Both the position numbers and the translations under genes were made by a program. The notes under the pieces are model-generated. The model saw only the letters and a list, made by a program, of their open reading frames with translations. It was not told the DNA's origin and did no database searches. From JAFGLP01 sp050014895 (GTDB lineage Bacteria > Chloroflexota > Dehalococcoidia > GIF9 > UBA5629): a DNA stretch of 16,636 nt. Below, piece after piece: positions 1 through 7,186 of the stretch (the stretch's first letter is position 1; each line of letters starts with the position of its first letter). The stretch lies in NCBI GenBank assembly GCA_050014895.1, contig JBEKCL010000061.1, forward strand, positions 1-16,636. The letters are read 5' to 3'.

Positions 1-562
1 CCATGTGCTCGTATATCTCCCGCCACTTAATTATATCGGCGATGTCCGTGTCTTCAAATAGTTCGGTCAGCGCCGTACGGTAAATAGTATCGGCAACGTT
101 TTCCAGCCTGTTTATTTCCACGCAGCTGTTTAATATCTTCTCCAGGTTGGCGTTGTGCTTACGTAAACTGGGCATTACAATTTCAACTTCTTTGGTTATC
201 TGGCAGATTATATCGACCAGTTCTTTGGCCCGTTTCCCGGGTGTCTTGACCTTGTAAAGGACCATGGTATCAGCCGCAGCCTGGATTAAATCAGTAACAT
301 CATCCAGAGAATGGGCTAGCGTTCCTATATCTTCCCTGTCAAAAGGTGTAATGAAAGAACGGTTAAGCTGGAACATGATCTCATGCGTTATCGTGTCTCC
401 CTGGTGTTCGATCTTGGTCAGATCGTCCATTTTCTGGTCTATACCGTCCCATGTATAGATCATGCCTTTCAAAGTTTCAGCGGCCTTGACCATGTTACTG
501 GCGCTGACTTCGAACAAGTCGAAGAACTTGTCGTCACGGGGCATGAAACTGAATTTAGGCAT
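1..562 (-). CDS. DUF47 / PhoU-like phosphate-transport accessory protein (3' end beyond the window)
   Basis: The reading frame runs from an ATG at 562 off the left edge, giving 187 residues. It opens MPKFSFMPRDDKFFDLFE and continues with a run of long helices. Features seen that are typical of the DUF47 (PhoU-like, TIGR00153) family are EHQGD near residue 52, ITPFDREDI near 71-79, SLDDVTD near 85-91 and an EINRLEN-type second half. Family members are usually slightly over 200 residues, so only the last helix is missing. These cytoplasmic helical-bundle proteins are commonly encoded next to low-affinity Pit phosphate transporters and are thought to modulate them. A pit gene could follow just outside the window, which is inference. 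No Shine-Dalgarno is visible before the ATG, and a candidate extended -10 lies close upstream. Confidence 0.88.
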   Translation of the reverse strand, partial: MPKFSFMPRDDKFFDLFEVSASNMVKAAETLKGMIYTWDGIDQKMDDLTKIEHQGDTITHEIMFQLNRSFITPFDREDIGTLAHSLDDVTDLIQAAADTMVLYKVKTPGKRAKELVDIICQITKEVEIVMPSLRKHNANLEKILNSCVEINRLENVADTIYRTALTELFEDTDIADIIKWREIYEHM

Positions 563-577
563 CTGTAAAACGGTTAA

Positions 578-586
578 ATTATAACA
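578..586 (-). promoter_or_regulatory. Extended -10 promoter for the DUF47 gene
   Basis: On the minus strand the sequence reads TGTTATAAT, that is TGn followed by a perfect TATAAT (583 to 578). No good -35 is seen 16-18 bases upstream, as expected for an extended -10 promoter. Transcription would start near 571, leaving a leader of only about nine bases before the ATG at 562. This agrees with the absence of a ribosome-binding site. It is a prediction from sequence only. Confidence 0.45.
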
Positions 587-663
587 TAGCCGAATAGCGG
601 TGTGCTGATGAATGAGGAAGCATTCGCCTGGGCCGGGCAATTTTTTCAGGGCCGGATAAAAAT

Positions 664-1107
664 CTAATCCAGGTCAATCAAATTTCCACATTGACGGCAT
701 TTTTTAACTCCACGGAATCCCGGGTATCCGCAATGCGGACAGATGTAACGTTTATCCTCTTCAGCCATCCACTGTTCTGTGCCGACTTCCCTCCGTCTCG
801 GAACAGAGCGCAGGATCACTTTTTTACCAACCGGGATCGGGAAATTATCTATAAATTTGCAGGGGAAATCCGTGCATTGGTGACAGCCATCTATTTTCTT
901 ATCGCTGCAGCATGACTTGATCGGACAGACCTGGCAATAGCCAAATACGCGGTCGGACAGGCACCCGTCACATATTAGTTCTTCAGGTTTGACCCCGTAA
1001 ACAGGCGCCAATTTCTCCTTGAATTTCTCATTGTTGTCACGTGACGCAATGTGAATACCGCAGACACCACAGTACAATCCACATGGAGCAGCAAGCGCCT
1101 TATTCAT
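664..1107 (-). CDS. DUF3795 Cys-rich protein with C-terminal zinc ribbon
   Basis: This is a small 147-residue cytoplasmic protein with 16 cysteines. The N-terminal region has the DUF3795 pattern: APCGLYCGVC (Cys 9, 13, 16), CDGC (46, 49), CQVC (58, 61), CC (66, 67), then C-HQC and FPC (75, 78, 83). A separate C-terminal rubredoxin-like zinc ribbon follows (CPHC at 123-126, CRQC at 137-140). DUF3795 proteins are common in anaerobes and presumably bind metal or Fe-S clusters; no reaction is established. I chose the ATG at 1107, which lies 10 bases after a strong AAGGAGG. A TTG two codons earlier (1113) has only four bases of spacing but is possible. The gene is divergent from lemA and has its own predicted promoter. 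The zinc ribbon is not part of the minimal family as I know it. Confidence 0.85.
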   Translation of the reverse strand: MNKALAAPCGLYCGVCGIHIASRDNNEKFKEKLAPVYGVKPEELICDGCLSDRVFGYCQVCPIKSCCSDKKIDGCHQCTDFPCKFIDNFPIPVGKKVILRSVPRRREVGTEQWMAEEDKRYICPHCGYPGFRGVKKCRQCGNLIDLD

Positions 1108-1140
1108 TGCCAATCAGCCTCCTTCCCGTTAGTCAGCACG

Positions 1141-1170
1141 ATTATATGCCTTATGATCAATGCATCACAA
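1141..1170 (-). promoter_or_regulatory. Sigma-70-type promoter for the DUF3795 gene
   Basis: On the minus strand TTGTGA (1170-1165) and a perfect TATAAT (1146-1141) are separated by 18 bases. The predicted start near 1134 gives a short leader carrying the AAGGAGG before the start codon. The -35 matches consensus at four of six positions. Confidence 0.5.
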
Positions 1171-1180
1171 GTGTGCCTTA

Positions 1181-1224
1181 AATACCTGTGAGCGGGTAGC
1201 TATTTGTGGATACAATACCTGTGA
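1181..1224. repeat. 11-bp direct repeat between divergent promoters
   Basis: AATACCTGTGA occurs exactly at 1181-1191 and again at 1214-1224. The copies start 33 bp apart, close to three helical turns. The second copy lies in the spacer of the predicted lemA promoter. Such an arrangement can be a pair of regulator sites on one DNA face. No regulator can be assigned from the sequence. Confidence 0.45.
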
Positions 1225-1232
1225 TGTAGAAT
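1204..1232 (+). promoter_or_regulatory. Candidate promoter for lemA-TPM
   Basis: TTGTGG (1204-1209) and TAGAAT (1227-1232) are separated by 17 bases. The -10 matches at five of six positions and the -35 at three of six. The start would lie near 1239, with a leader of about 43 bases containing AGGAGG eight bases before the lemA ATG. Confidence 0.4.
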
Positions 1233-1281
1233 TGTGCACTGAGCACTTAAATATTCCTTAATAATTCAGGAGGATGAAACT

Positions 1282-1857
1282 ATGAAATCTCCTTGGGGTT
1301 GTGCACTGGCAGCGGTGGGAGCCGTTGTTTTAGTTGTTATTATTATTGCCGTCAGCCTGATGAGTATGTATAACGGCCTGGTAACCAAGTCGCAGGCTAT
1401 TGATGCACAATGGGCGCAGGTTGAGACCCAATATCAGAGGCGCTTTGATTTGATTCCGAACCTGGTAAACTCTGTCAAGGGCATTATGAAACAAGAGCAG
1501 ACTGTTTTTGATGCGATTGCCCAGGCGAGGACGCAATACGGAAGCGCTACTACGGTAGATGCCAAAGCAGTGGCGGCCGGGCAGGTGGAATCTGCCCTGG
1601 GGCGGCTCCTGGCAATTGTCGAAAACTACCCTGAACTAAAATCGAGCCAGAACGTAACAGCCCTGATGGACGAATTAGCGGGCACTGAAAATCGCATCAG
1701 CGTTGAACGCCAGCGCTATAACCAACTGGTAAGGGACTACAATACCCAGATAAAGACCTTCCCGACCAATATGCTGGCAGGTATGTTTGGATTTACCGAA
1801 AAGCAGTACTTCCAGTCCGTGAGCGGCGCTGACCAGGCTCCCAAGGTAGAGTTTTAG
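1282..1857 (+). CDS. lemA: LemA family membrane protein
   Basis: The product has 191 residues, about the normal family size. A hydrophobic segment at about residues 7-29 forms a single N-terminal membrane anchor. It is followed by the hallmark LemA helices: YNGLVTKSQAIDAQWAQVETQYQRR, then FDLIPNLVNSVKGIMKQE at about 55-72, and ENRISVERQRYN-LVRDYN in the last third. LemA proteins sit in the cytoplasmic membrane and their biochemical role is not established. They are very often encoded just before a TPM-domain protein, as here, where the stop and the next start share one base. AGGAGG lies eight bases before the ATG, which fixes the start. The pair forms a two-gene unit divergent from the DUF3795 gene. 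Identification as LemA is secure; function is not. Confidence 0.93.
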   Translation: MKSPWGCALAAVGAVVLVVIIIAVSLMSMYNGLVTKSQAIDAQWAQVETQYQRRFDLIPNLVNSVKGIMKQEQTVFDAIAQARTQYGSATTVDAKAVAAGQVESALGRLLAIVENYPELKSSQNVTALMDELAGTENRISVERQRYNQLVRDYNTQIKTFPTNMLAGMFGFTEKQYFQSVSGADQAPKVEF

Positions 1858-2729
1858 TGAAACGGAACTTTATACTACTGGGACTGGCAGTAATCAGTGT
1901 AATATTGTTGCTGCCTTTGGGGACTGCGTTTGTATCAGCGCAGAATTTTCCTGCTTACCAGGGTTTTGTGAATGACTATGCCGGTTTGTTGACCGCCCAG
2001 GGCAAGGCACAGCTTGAAGCAAAGCTTACGCAGCTTGAAAAAGATACTACTGCTGAAGTTGCTGTGGTCACGATAAAGAGCCTTGAAGGTGATACCATAG
2101 AGGATTATGCTGTCAGGATCTTTGAAAAATGGGGCATAGGCAAAAAGGACAAGAACAACGGTGTATTGCTGTTGGTTGCTCTAGATGATAAAAAGATAAG
2201 GATAGAAGTTGGGTATGGGCTCGAACCTATTATTACGGATGGGCGTGCCGGCAGGATACGGGATAACGATATGCTGCCCAGCTTCAAGAAGGGTGACTAT
2301 GAGGGCGGCATTGTCGCAGGTGTAAATTCGATCGAGGACTATATAAGAAAAGGGACTCCGCCGGCCCCTCTTGAAGATAATCCGGTACAAAATCTATTTG
2401 GTAACTGGTTAATGGCCTTTATCGTCGTGACGGTAATTACAGTATATTTGGCCGGTTTTATGGCTCGAAGTATGAGTATCTGGTTTGGCGGCATCTGGGG
2501 TGCTATTGCCGGCGTCATCATAGGATTAACCGTTGGCGGTTTGGCAGCCCTGATTGTCGTTCCCATTATTTTTGCCGGCCTCGGTCTTGGAACTGACTAT
2601 CTGCTCTCAAAGAACTATCAGAAACAGGTAGCGGCAGGCAAGTCTACGCAATGGCACAAAACATGGGGTGGCTTTGGGGGTTTTGGAGGAGGAATGTCGG
2701 GCGGTGGTGGTGCCAGCGGTGGCTGGTAA
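1857..2729 (+). CDS. TPM-domain (YgcG-like) membrane protein
   Basis: This 290-residue protein starts with GTG at 1857, whose G is the last base of the lemA TAG stop, so translation is probably coupled. An N-terminal signal peptide (about 1-28, ending VSA-QN) is followed by a TPM domain at about 33-165, with FVNDYAGLLT, VAVVTIKSLEGDTIEDYAVRIFEKWGIG, GVLLLVALDDKKIRIEVGYGLE and AGRIRDNDMLPSFKKGDY. Two hydrophobic helices follow at about 185-202 and 210-245. The tail is Gly-rich and ends GGGGASGGW. TPM domains face outside the cytoplasmic membrane. Some relatives have been reported as phosphatases or photosystem-repair factors, but the role of the bacterial lemA-linked form is not settled. Gly-rich low-complexity tails are usual for this group. 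The perfect palindrome after the stop is a likely terminator. Confidence 0.9.
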   Translation: MKRNFILLGLAVISVILLLPLGTAFVSAQNFPAYQGFVNDYAGLLTAQGKAQLEAKLTQLEKDTTAEVAVVTIKSLEGDTIEDYAVRIFEKWGIGKKDKNNGVLLLVALDDKKIRIEVGYGLEPIITDGRAGRIRDNDMLPSFKKGDYEGGIVAGVNSIEDYIRKGTPPAPLEDNPVQNLFGNWLMAFIVVTVITVYLAGFMARSMSIWFGGIWGAIAGVIIGLTVGGLAALIVVPIIFAGLGLGTDYLLSKNYQKQVAAGKSTQWHKTWGGFGGFGGGMSGGGGASGGW

Positions 2730-2754
2730 CATCCTGAGACTGTTATTGAAATAA

Positions 2755-2782
2755 CATGGGCCGTAATGCATTACGGCCCATG
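2755..2782. terminator. Perfect 28-bp palindrome, probable bidirectional terminator
   Basis: The arm CATGGGCCGTAATG is followed directly by its exact reverse complement, giving a 14+14 palindrome that can fold into a stem of about 12 bp with a TGCA loop. It lies between the stop of the TPM gene (2729) and the stop of the HAD1 gene on the other strand (2816). T-tracts are weak on both sides, CTGCTTATATAAT after the plus arm and TTATTT on the minus strand, so efficiency is uncertain. Confidence 0.6.
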
Positions 2783-2815
2783 CTGCTTATATAATCCAAA
2801 TTGATCCAGTTGGAT

Positions 2816-3757
2816 CTACACCGGCTTAAATGCTTCTATCTTTTCCAGGAAATCAAGTAATTTCAGGTATTTTATATCACGGTCCCTCAATATCTGTTCC
2901 TCACTGCGCCCGCCATAATCATAAATGCCCTTGCTCGATTTTACACCGAGATTTCCCTGTTTAACTATCCCTTCAATCGTGGGATTATTGAGGCCAAATC
3001 CTTTGGTGATGTCGAGCACTGTATCAAGCCCAGTAAAGTCAAGCCTCTGGGCTACTCCAACTATAGGAAGGCGGATGGCCATGACTGCCTTGACTGCCAT
3101 ATCTATCTCAGCAGGTGTAGCCCATCCTTTTTCAACGGTATCCCACAAAGGAAGGGTCATGATATCCTGGAACTTGTTTACAAGAGAAGGTCCGTTCAGG
3201 CCTTTAAAAACCAGGGCCATCTTGCCCATATCCTGGTGGAACCTGGCGGTAGTATTTATTGTTTCCTGCGAAGTTTTAAGTCCCGGTACTATTTCAACCA
3301 GGGGTATTATATGGGCGGGTGCGAACCAGTGTGTTACTATCAAACGCCCCGGGTCCTGGATTTCAATGAAATCGAAAATGTATAGACTGGATGAATTACT
3401 GGCCAGGATCGCCTGTGGAGGGCAGTATTTTTCCATAAGCGAAAATATTTTCTTCTTGGCCTCAACGGTCTCGTTTATTGCTTCAACTGCGAAGCCAGTA
3501 TCTTTACAACCGGAGGCCAGGTCAGGTGTGGGATGAATACGCTTGATGATGGCAGGTATTTCTTTGGTTTTGACCTTTCCGAATTCTGCCAGTGTTTCCA
3601 GGTTTGATTTTACCAGTTCAATGGCGTGATCCAGCCTCTTCTGATCGACATCTACCAGGAAGGTTTCAACGCCCTTTTGGGCGAAGACCTGGGCGATGGA
3701 GTGTCCCATAACACCCGCTCCTATGACTGTGGTTTTCTTGATATTACTGGATGGCAT
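2816..3757 (-). CDS. 3-hydroxyacyl-CoA dehydrogenase family enzyme (HAD1)
   Basis: The 313-residue cytoplasmic protein has an N-terminal NAD-binding Rossmann fold with VIGAGVMGHSIAQ at 11-23 and a C-terminal 3HCDH domain from about 187. Family catalytic residues are present: the SNSSSL serine stretch at 120-125, His143 in THWFAPAHIIPLVEIV, Glu155 twelve residues later, and Asn194 in SLVNKF. The family oxidises beta-hydroxyacyl-CoAs or free beta-hydroxy acids (for example carnitine, gulonate) to the 3-keto form with NAD. It is the last gene of the operon, 12 bp after the BKACE stop, with AGGAGG seven bases before the ATG. BKACE enzymes consume beta-keto acids, so HAD1 probably supplies the keto acid from a beta-hydroxy acid; this is inference. 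The C-terminal tail (IYDYGGRSEEQIL) is unlike that of HAD2, so the two are old paralogues. Confidence 0.9.
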   Translation of the reverse strand: MPSSNIKKTTVIGAGVMGHSIAQVFAQKGVETFLVDVDQKRLDHAIELVKSNLETLAEFGKVKTKEIPAIIKRIHPTPDLASGCKDTGFAVEAINETVEAKKKIFSLMEKYCPPQAILASNSSSLYIFDFIEIQDPGRLIVTHWFAPAHIIPLVEIVPGLKTSQETINTTARFHQDMGKMALVFKGLNGPSLVNKFQDIMTLPLWDTVEKGWATPAEIDMAVKAVMAIRLPIVGVAQRLDFTGLDTVLDITKGFGLNNPTIEGIVKQGNLGVKSSKGIYDYGGRSEEQILRDRDIKYLKLLDFLEKIEAFKPV

Positions 3758-3769
3758 GGATAAACCTCC

Positions 3770-4627
3770 TTACCGTAACTTTAATCCCAAAATTTTTCTG
3801 GCCTCATCGGGAGTGGCGGGTTCCCTGCCCAGGCAGGATGCTATTTTAACGGCCCATTCCACCTGCTCCCAACTTCCTTTGGCAAGCTCTCCGGTCGGGA
3901 CTCGTATATTGTCTTCAAGCCCGATGCGCATATGACCGCCCATCAGGCACGACTGTGTTATTGCAGGGAACTGCTCATTACCAACACCACAGGTGGTGAA
4001 GTTGGAGCCTGGGGGAATCATGTCCACCAGGCTGGCAAAAGTGATCGGTCTGAATTTGAAGCCGCCTGCGACGCCCCAGACAAAATTGAAATTATAAGGT
4101 TGCGAGAAGAAACCTTGTTTGGAAATAAGGGACCAGTTATCCAGGCCTCCGATGTCGTAGATCTCAGGTTCGGGTTTCACTCCGAGCTCTTCCATCTTTT
4201 TACCGAAGTCCTGCAACATGGTAAAAGTGTTGGTAAACACACCATCAAAGACAATCTTCCCGGTCTTCCTGTCCATTGCGGAGAAGTTCATGGTGTTGGT
4301 ATTAAGGGAGGACATCTCAGGTTTGAGTGCAATGATCGGCGCCATCCTGTCTTCATATGCCAGTCCAACAGACGAAGTTATTTGAACTATCAGATCGGGT
4401 GATTTTTGTTTGATGGCATCATAGATTGCCGTGACTGTAGGTACATCATTGGTAGGCCATCCCTCGGTGGCATGACGGGCGTGGACATGGACCATGGCGG
4501 CACCGGATTTGAAGGCTTTGTTGGCCTCTTCAGCAAATTCGGTGGGCGTATAAGGAACGTTGGGGTTCTGGTGTTTGTAAACCTGGGAACCAGCCAGCGC
4601 GGCGGTAATAATAACCTTTTCTCGCAT
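3770..4627 (-). CDS. BKACE (DUF849) beta-keto acid cleavage enzyme
   Basis: The product has 285 residues, normal for the BKACE/DUF849 family, whose best-known member is 3-keto-5-aminohexanoate cleavage enzyme (Kce). Metal-binding residues of the TIM barrel can be read: His47 and His49 in MVHVHARHATEGW, and Glu238 in GGHMRIGLEDN, next to Arg234 and Asp239. The family condenses a beta-keto acid with acetyl-CoA and releases acetoacetate or acetoacetyl-CoA plus the shortened partner. Known substrates include 3-keto-5-aminohexanoate and dehydrocarnitine, and many members have unknown substrates. AGGAG lies seven bases upstream of the ATG. The next gene downstream is the dehydrogenase HAD1, a pairing also seen in carnitine pathways. 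The substrate here cannot be read from sequence; the neighbouring lactonase and hydrolase suggest an ester- or lactone-derived hydroxy acid. Confidence 0.9.
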   Translation of the reverse strand: MREKVIITAALAGSQVYKHQNPNVPYTPTEFAEEANKAFKSGAAMVHVHARHATEGWPTNDVPTVTAIYDAIKQKSPDLIVQITSSVGLAYEDRMAPIIALKPEMSSLNTNTMNFSAMDRKTGKIVFDGVFTNTFTMLQDFGKKMEELGVKPEPEIYDIGGLDNWSLISKQGFFSQPYNFNFVWGVAGGFKFRPITFASLVDMIPPGSNFTTCGVGNEQFPAITQSCLMGGHMRIGLEDNIRVPTGELAKGSWEQVEWAVKIASCLGREPATPDEARKILGLKLR

Positions 4628-4666
4628 TATATGACTCCTAATATCTTTGTTTCGTGTTGTTCTCGT

Positions 4667-4738
4667 TTAATCCTGTAGGGGCTTTAAGAAATCGGGTTTG
4701 GCGAACTCCGGGTTTTTCGAGTCGTAAAATCCATTACG
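4667..4738 (-). pseudogene. Remnant of the 3' end of a HAD2-like dehydrogenase gene
   Basis: On the minus strand this noncoding gap translates to GFYDSKNPEFAKPDFLKP followed by LQD and a stop. The last residues of intact HAD2 (7187-8077) read GFYDWKNPEFAKPDFLKP then R and a stop, so 17 of 18 residues agree. Over those 54 bases I count nine differences, eight of them silent third-position changes (TTC/TTT, TAT/TAC, GAT/GAC, TTT/TTC twice, TTG/TTA, AAA/AAG, CCG/CCC), plus TGG to TCG. The rest of the gene is absent: an in-frame stop lies just upstream, around 4759-4761. The silent pattern implies the donor was a functional, already diverged relative. The fragment sits between the SMP-30 and BKACE genes and is distinct from HAD1, whose tail differs. 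Confidence 0.82.
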
Positions 4739-4773
4739 CTCATTTGAATAACCATGTTAATTCTGCCCTTGGC

Positions 4774-5793
4774 CTATTGATGTGAGAACAAAGGCAGCCC
4801 TTTGGCCAACGCTTTGAATGTAAAGATAGCTCCCCCTAGATCGCCTGAAGCTGTCATGAATCCCGTATCAGTGCCCGGTTGGAAGGCAACGTTGGTAGTT
4901 CCTTTATATTTTTCGCCGTATTCAGAGGGAATTATCACCTGTGCCAGGGCTTTTCCTTGAGGGTTTACGATGATGACCCTTCCTCCGCCTGACATGGCCT
5001 GGTATACATTTCCATCAGAATCCACCGCGTTCGAATCAGGCCAACCGGTTCCGTCAGGGAAACTATAAATCTTTGACGGTGCCAGGAGACCGGACGCTTT
5101 ATCTTGCTTTTCCAGGTCGAATTTCTGTAAGGTGCGTCCCAATGATCCGGTCCACAATGTCTCGGCCACCCATAGCTGTTTTCCATCCGGTGAAAGGGAG
5201 ACGCCATTGCCCTTGGCAAGTCCCTTATAAACGAGGTCGATCCTGCTTAGATCAGATGGGACCCGGTAAACACCGCCCGTGGTGTCCCAGATCTCCCCTG
5301 AATAGTCTGTAAAGCAGAAATTGCCATCATTGTCAAAAATCATATCATCCGGTATCAGTTTTCTGCCCTTATAGCTGGCTGTCAATACTTTTTTCCCGTT
5401 GCCGTCTGGATTCATGATTACGATATCTCCGCTATAGAACCCGCACAGGAAAAGACGCCCGTCCTTGTGGATCTTAATCGATGCAAAGCCACTGTGGTCC
5501 GGATCATCGTAAATGGTCTTAACCAGCTTATCTGCCAAGGATACTTTATAGATTTTCCCCCCTCCCTCTGTTACCTCGTAGTGCGTATCACAGAAGTAAA
5601 GATCGCCGTTCCTGTCGAATGCCGGCCCTTCGAGCATAGCCTTTGGATAGTCGGTCACTTTCAGCCACAGGGCAGCTGTTATGGTCTTAATGTTGCTGAA
5701 ATCAATCGTTTCTCTGGGCACCATGCAGGCCGATAATAAAAGACAGGGTAGTATAACAAGAGTATAGACTGTGAACTTAACAGCTTGTTTCAT
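4774..5793 (-). CDS. SMP-30/gluconolactonase-family lipoprotein
   Basis: This 339-residue protein begins with a lipoprotein signal peptide: a basic start, a hydrophobic stretch and the lipobox LLLSAC with the modified cysteine at 23. It should therefore be anchored outside the cytoplasmic membrane. The rest is a beta-propeller with repeated DxxGNxY/F-type blades. Candidate SMP-30 metal ligands are Glu55 in LEGPAFD, Asn197 in GNGVSLSPDG and Asp253 in WPDSNAVD. Family members hydrolyse lactones or related esters using a divalent metal. The gene lies 31 bp after the MFS gene. Its leader has AAGAGAGCAAA instead of AGGAGG, much like that of the TetR gene. In context it would open a lactone before import, which is inference. 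A sugar-strictosidine-type hydrolase role cannot be excluded. Confidence 0.85.
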   Translation of the reverse strand: MKQAVKFTVYTLVILPCLLLSACMVPRETIDFSNIKTITAALWLKVTDYPKAMLEGPAFDRNGDLYFCDTHYEVTEGGGKIYKVSLADKLVKTIYDDPDHSGFASIKIHKDGRLFLCGFYSGDIVIMNPDGNGKKVLTASYKGRKLIPDDMIFDNDGNFCFTDYSGEIWDTTGGVYRVPSDLSRIDLVYKGLAKGNGVSLSPDGKQLWVAETLWTGSLGRTLQKFDLEKQDKASGLLAPSKIYSFPDGTGWPDSNAVDSDGNVYQAMSGGGRVIIVNPQGKALAQVIIPSEYGEKYKGTTNVAFQPGTDTGFMTASGDLGGAIFTFKALAKGLPLFSHQ

Positions 5794-5824
5794 GTCATTT
5801 GCTCTCTTATTCTCAACGATTTCG

Positions 5825-7129
5825 TTATTTTTCAGCTAAGAGCACCGCGTTTTTGACCTTATCTGCATCAGCCACATATGTTCTTGATCCCATGAAGAAG
5901 CATAAAGCGGCCCCGATTCCACCGATGCAGGAGAATAGCAGTGCCCAAGTGAGGCCGCCTGCGCCGCCGCCCAGTGCATCGGAGATGCCTCCCACAGCCC
6001 ATGGTGACCAGGCGCCGCCGAACATATACATACAGAAGATGGTCATGCCCCACGAAAGCCCTTTATGCGCCGGCGGTATGACTTCCTGCGAGACTGCCCC
6101 CAGTGCGGGCATGCCCACGTAGTAGATAAACCCGTACGCCGTGGCGAATGCTCCGGCCACCTGCCAGTTGAGATGGAAAACAATGAACGCAATTGCCAGG
6201 AAGACTGCTGATAAAAGTGCTGTCCAGGCTGGAAGCAGCATCCGTCCCTTCCTGTTTTTTTTATGCAAGAAATCTGAGAACCATCCACCTAATAATGCGC
6301 CGATGACGGCCAGCGGGATGCCGATGCTTAAGATCAGACCGGCAGAGTCCTCTTTAATATTGAATTCTCTCATTACCAGCGGGACTGTCCAGTACATCTG
6401 CGCCTGGCTCATGAGCAATAGTAATCCGTATCCAAGGAAAAACCAGCGCAATGTCGGGATCTTGAGTAATGCTGCTATCGATTGGAAAAGTGATGCTAAC
6501 CCGGACCCGCTACCCGTGTTTTCGACCGTTTTATAGTCCTTGAGGAAAAGGGCGCAAATGCCCAGGAGAATACCCGGTACAGCGAAGATGAAGAAAGCAT
6601 AGCGCCAGCCAAATTTGACGGATATTATGCCGCCGATTATCATGCCCAATGCTGAACCGATGGTAATCCCTATATTAAAGATACCCAGCATCATGCCGTG
6701 TTTTTCTTTGGGATAGGCGGCTGTTATCATCGCCGTGCCGCCGCCGGAAAAACCGGCTTCGCCGACTCCCACAAACATCCTGGGTAATAAAACTCCTATA
6801 AAATTCTTGGCCATGCCTGTTAAAAAGGTGAAAATACTCCAGGCTATTGCCATCAGGAGCAGCATTTTTGTCCGGCTCCATCGGTCTACCAGGTAGAGTA
6901 TCGGAATAGAAAAGAGGGCCACGCTGAGTGTAAAAATAGTTACTGCCAGGCCTACATCGGAATCACTCAGGCCGAGATCCAGCTTCATTGGCTGCATAAT
7001 GACCGTCAGCACCGTACGGTCCATGTAGTTGATTGCGTATAGAAGGGTACAGATAATGAGTATCCAGTGGGCCTTCCAACCTCCGGTCTGGTACTCGTTC
7101 ACTGGTCCGGTGGGGTTGTCGTTGGACAT
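5825..7129 (-). CDS. MFS transporter (anion/organic acid or Spinster-like)
   Basis: The 434-residue protein shows about 12 hydrophobic segments in two halves separated by a cytoplasmic loop around residue 205-225. MFS signatures are visible: NYMDRT at 34-39 in helix 1, the loop 2-3 motif DRWSRTK at 82-88, and RMFVGVGEAGFSGGG at 117-131, typical of the Spinster/anion-cation-symporter side of the superfamily. AGGAGG lies six bases before the ATG. Members of these groups take up organic acids, sugar acids or lipids with protons or ions. The flanking lactonase and dehydrogenase genes suggest uptake of a hydroxy acid. Export cannot be ruled out from sequence. Confidence 0.88.
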   Translation of the reverse strand: MSNDNPTGPVNEYQTGGWKAHWILIICTLLYAINYMDRTVLTVIMQPMKLDLGLSDSDVGLAVTIFTLSVALFSIPILYLVDRWSRTKMLLLMAIAWSIFTFLTGMAKNFIGVLLPRMFVGVGEAGFSGGGTAMITAAYPKEKHGMMLGIFNIGITIGSALGMIIGGIISVKFGWRYAFFIFAVPGILLGICALFLKDYKTVENTGSGSGLASLFQSIAALLKIPTLRWFFLGYGLLLLMSQAQMYWTVPLVMREFNIKEDSAGLILSIGIPLAVIGALLGGWFSDFLHKKNRKGRMLLPAWTALLSAVFLAIAFIVFHLNWQVAGAFATAYGFIYYVGMPALGAVSQEVIPPAHKGLSWGMTIFCMYMFGGAWSPWAVGGISDALGGGAGGLTWALLFSCIGGIGAALCFFMGSRTYVADADKVKNAVLLAEK

Positions 7130-7186
7130 AGCAAACCTCCTATTTCGTTCCGTCTATTTTGGTTAAAGCAGGACTATCAGTCTCTG

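Noticed and set aside
610..662. Possible terminator between the DUF3795 and DUF47 genes
   Set aside because: GGGCCGG occurs twice as a direct, not inverted, repeat, and the only stem (GAATG/CATTC) is five bases.
1235..1247. GTGC-ACTGA-GCAC inverted repeat in the lemA leader
   Set aside because: Four-base arms are expected by chance and there is no supporting second copy.
2803..2816. GATCCA-GT-TGGATC inverted repeat next to the HAD1 stop
   Set aside because: Short arms, a two-base loop and overlap with the stop codon; the adjacent 28-bp palindrome explains termination better.
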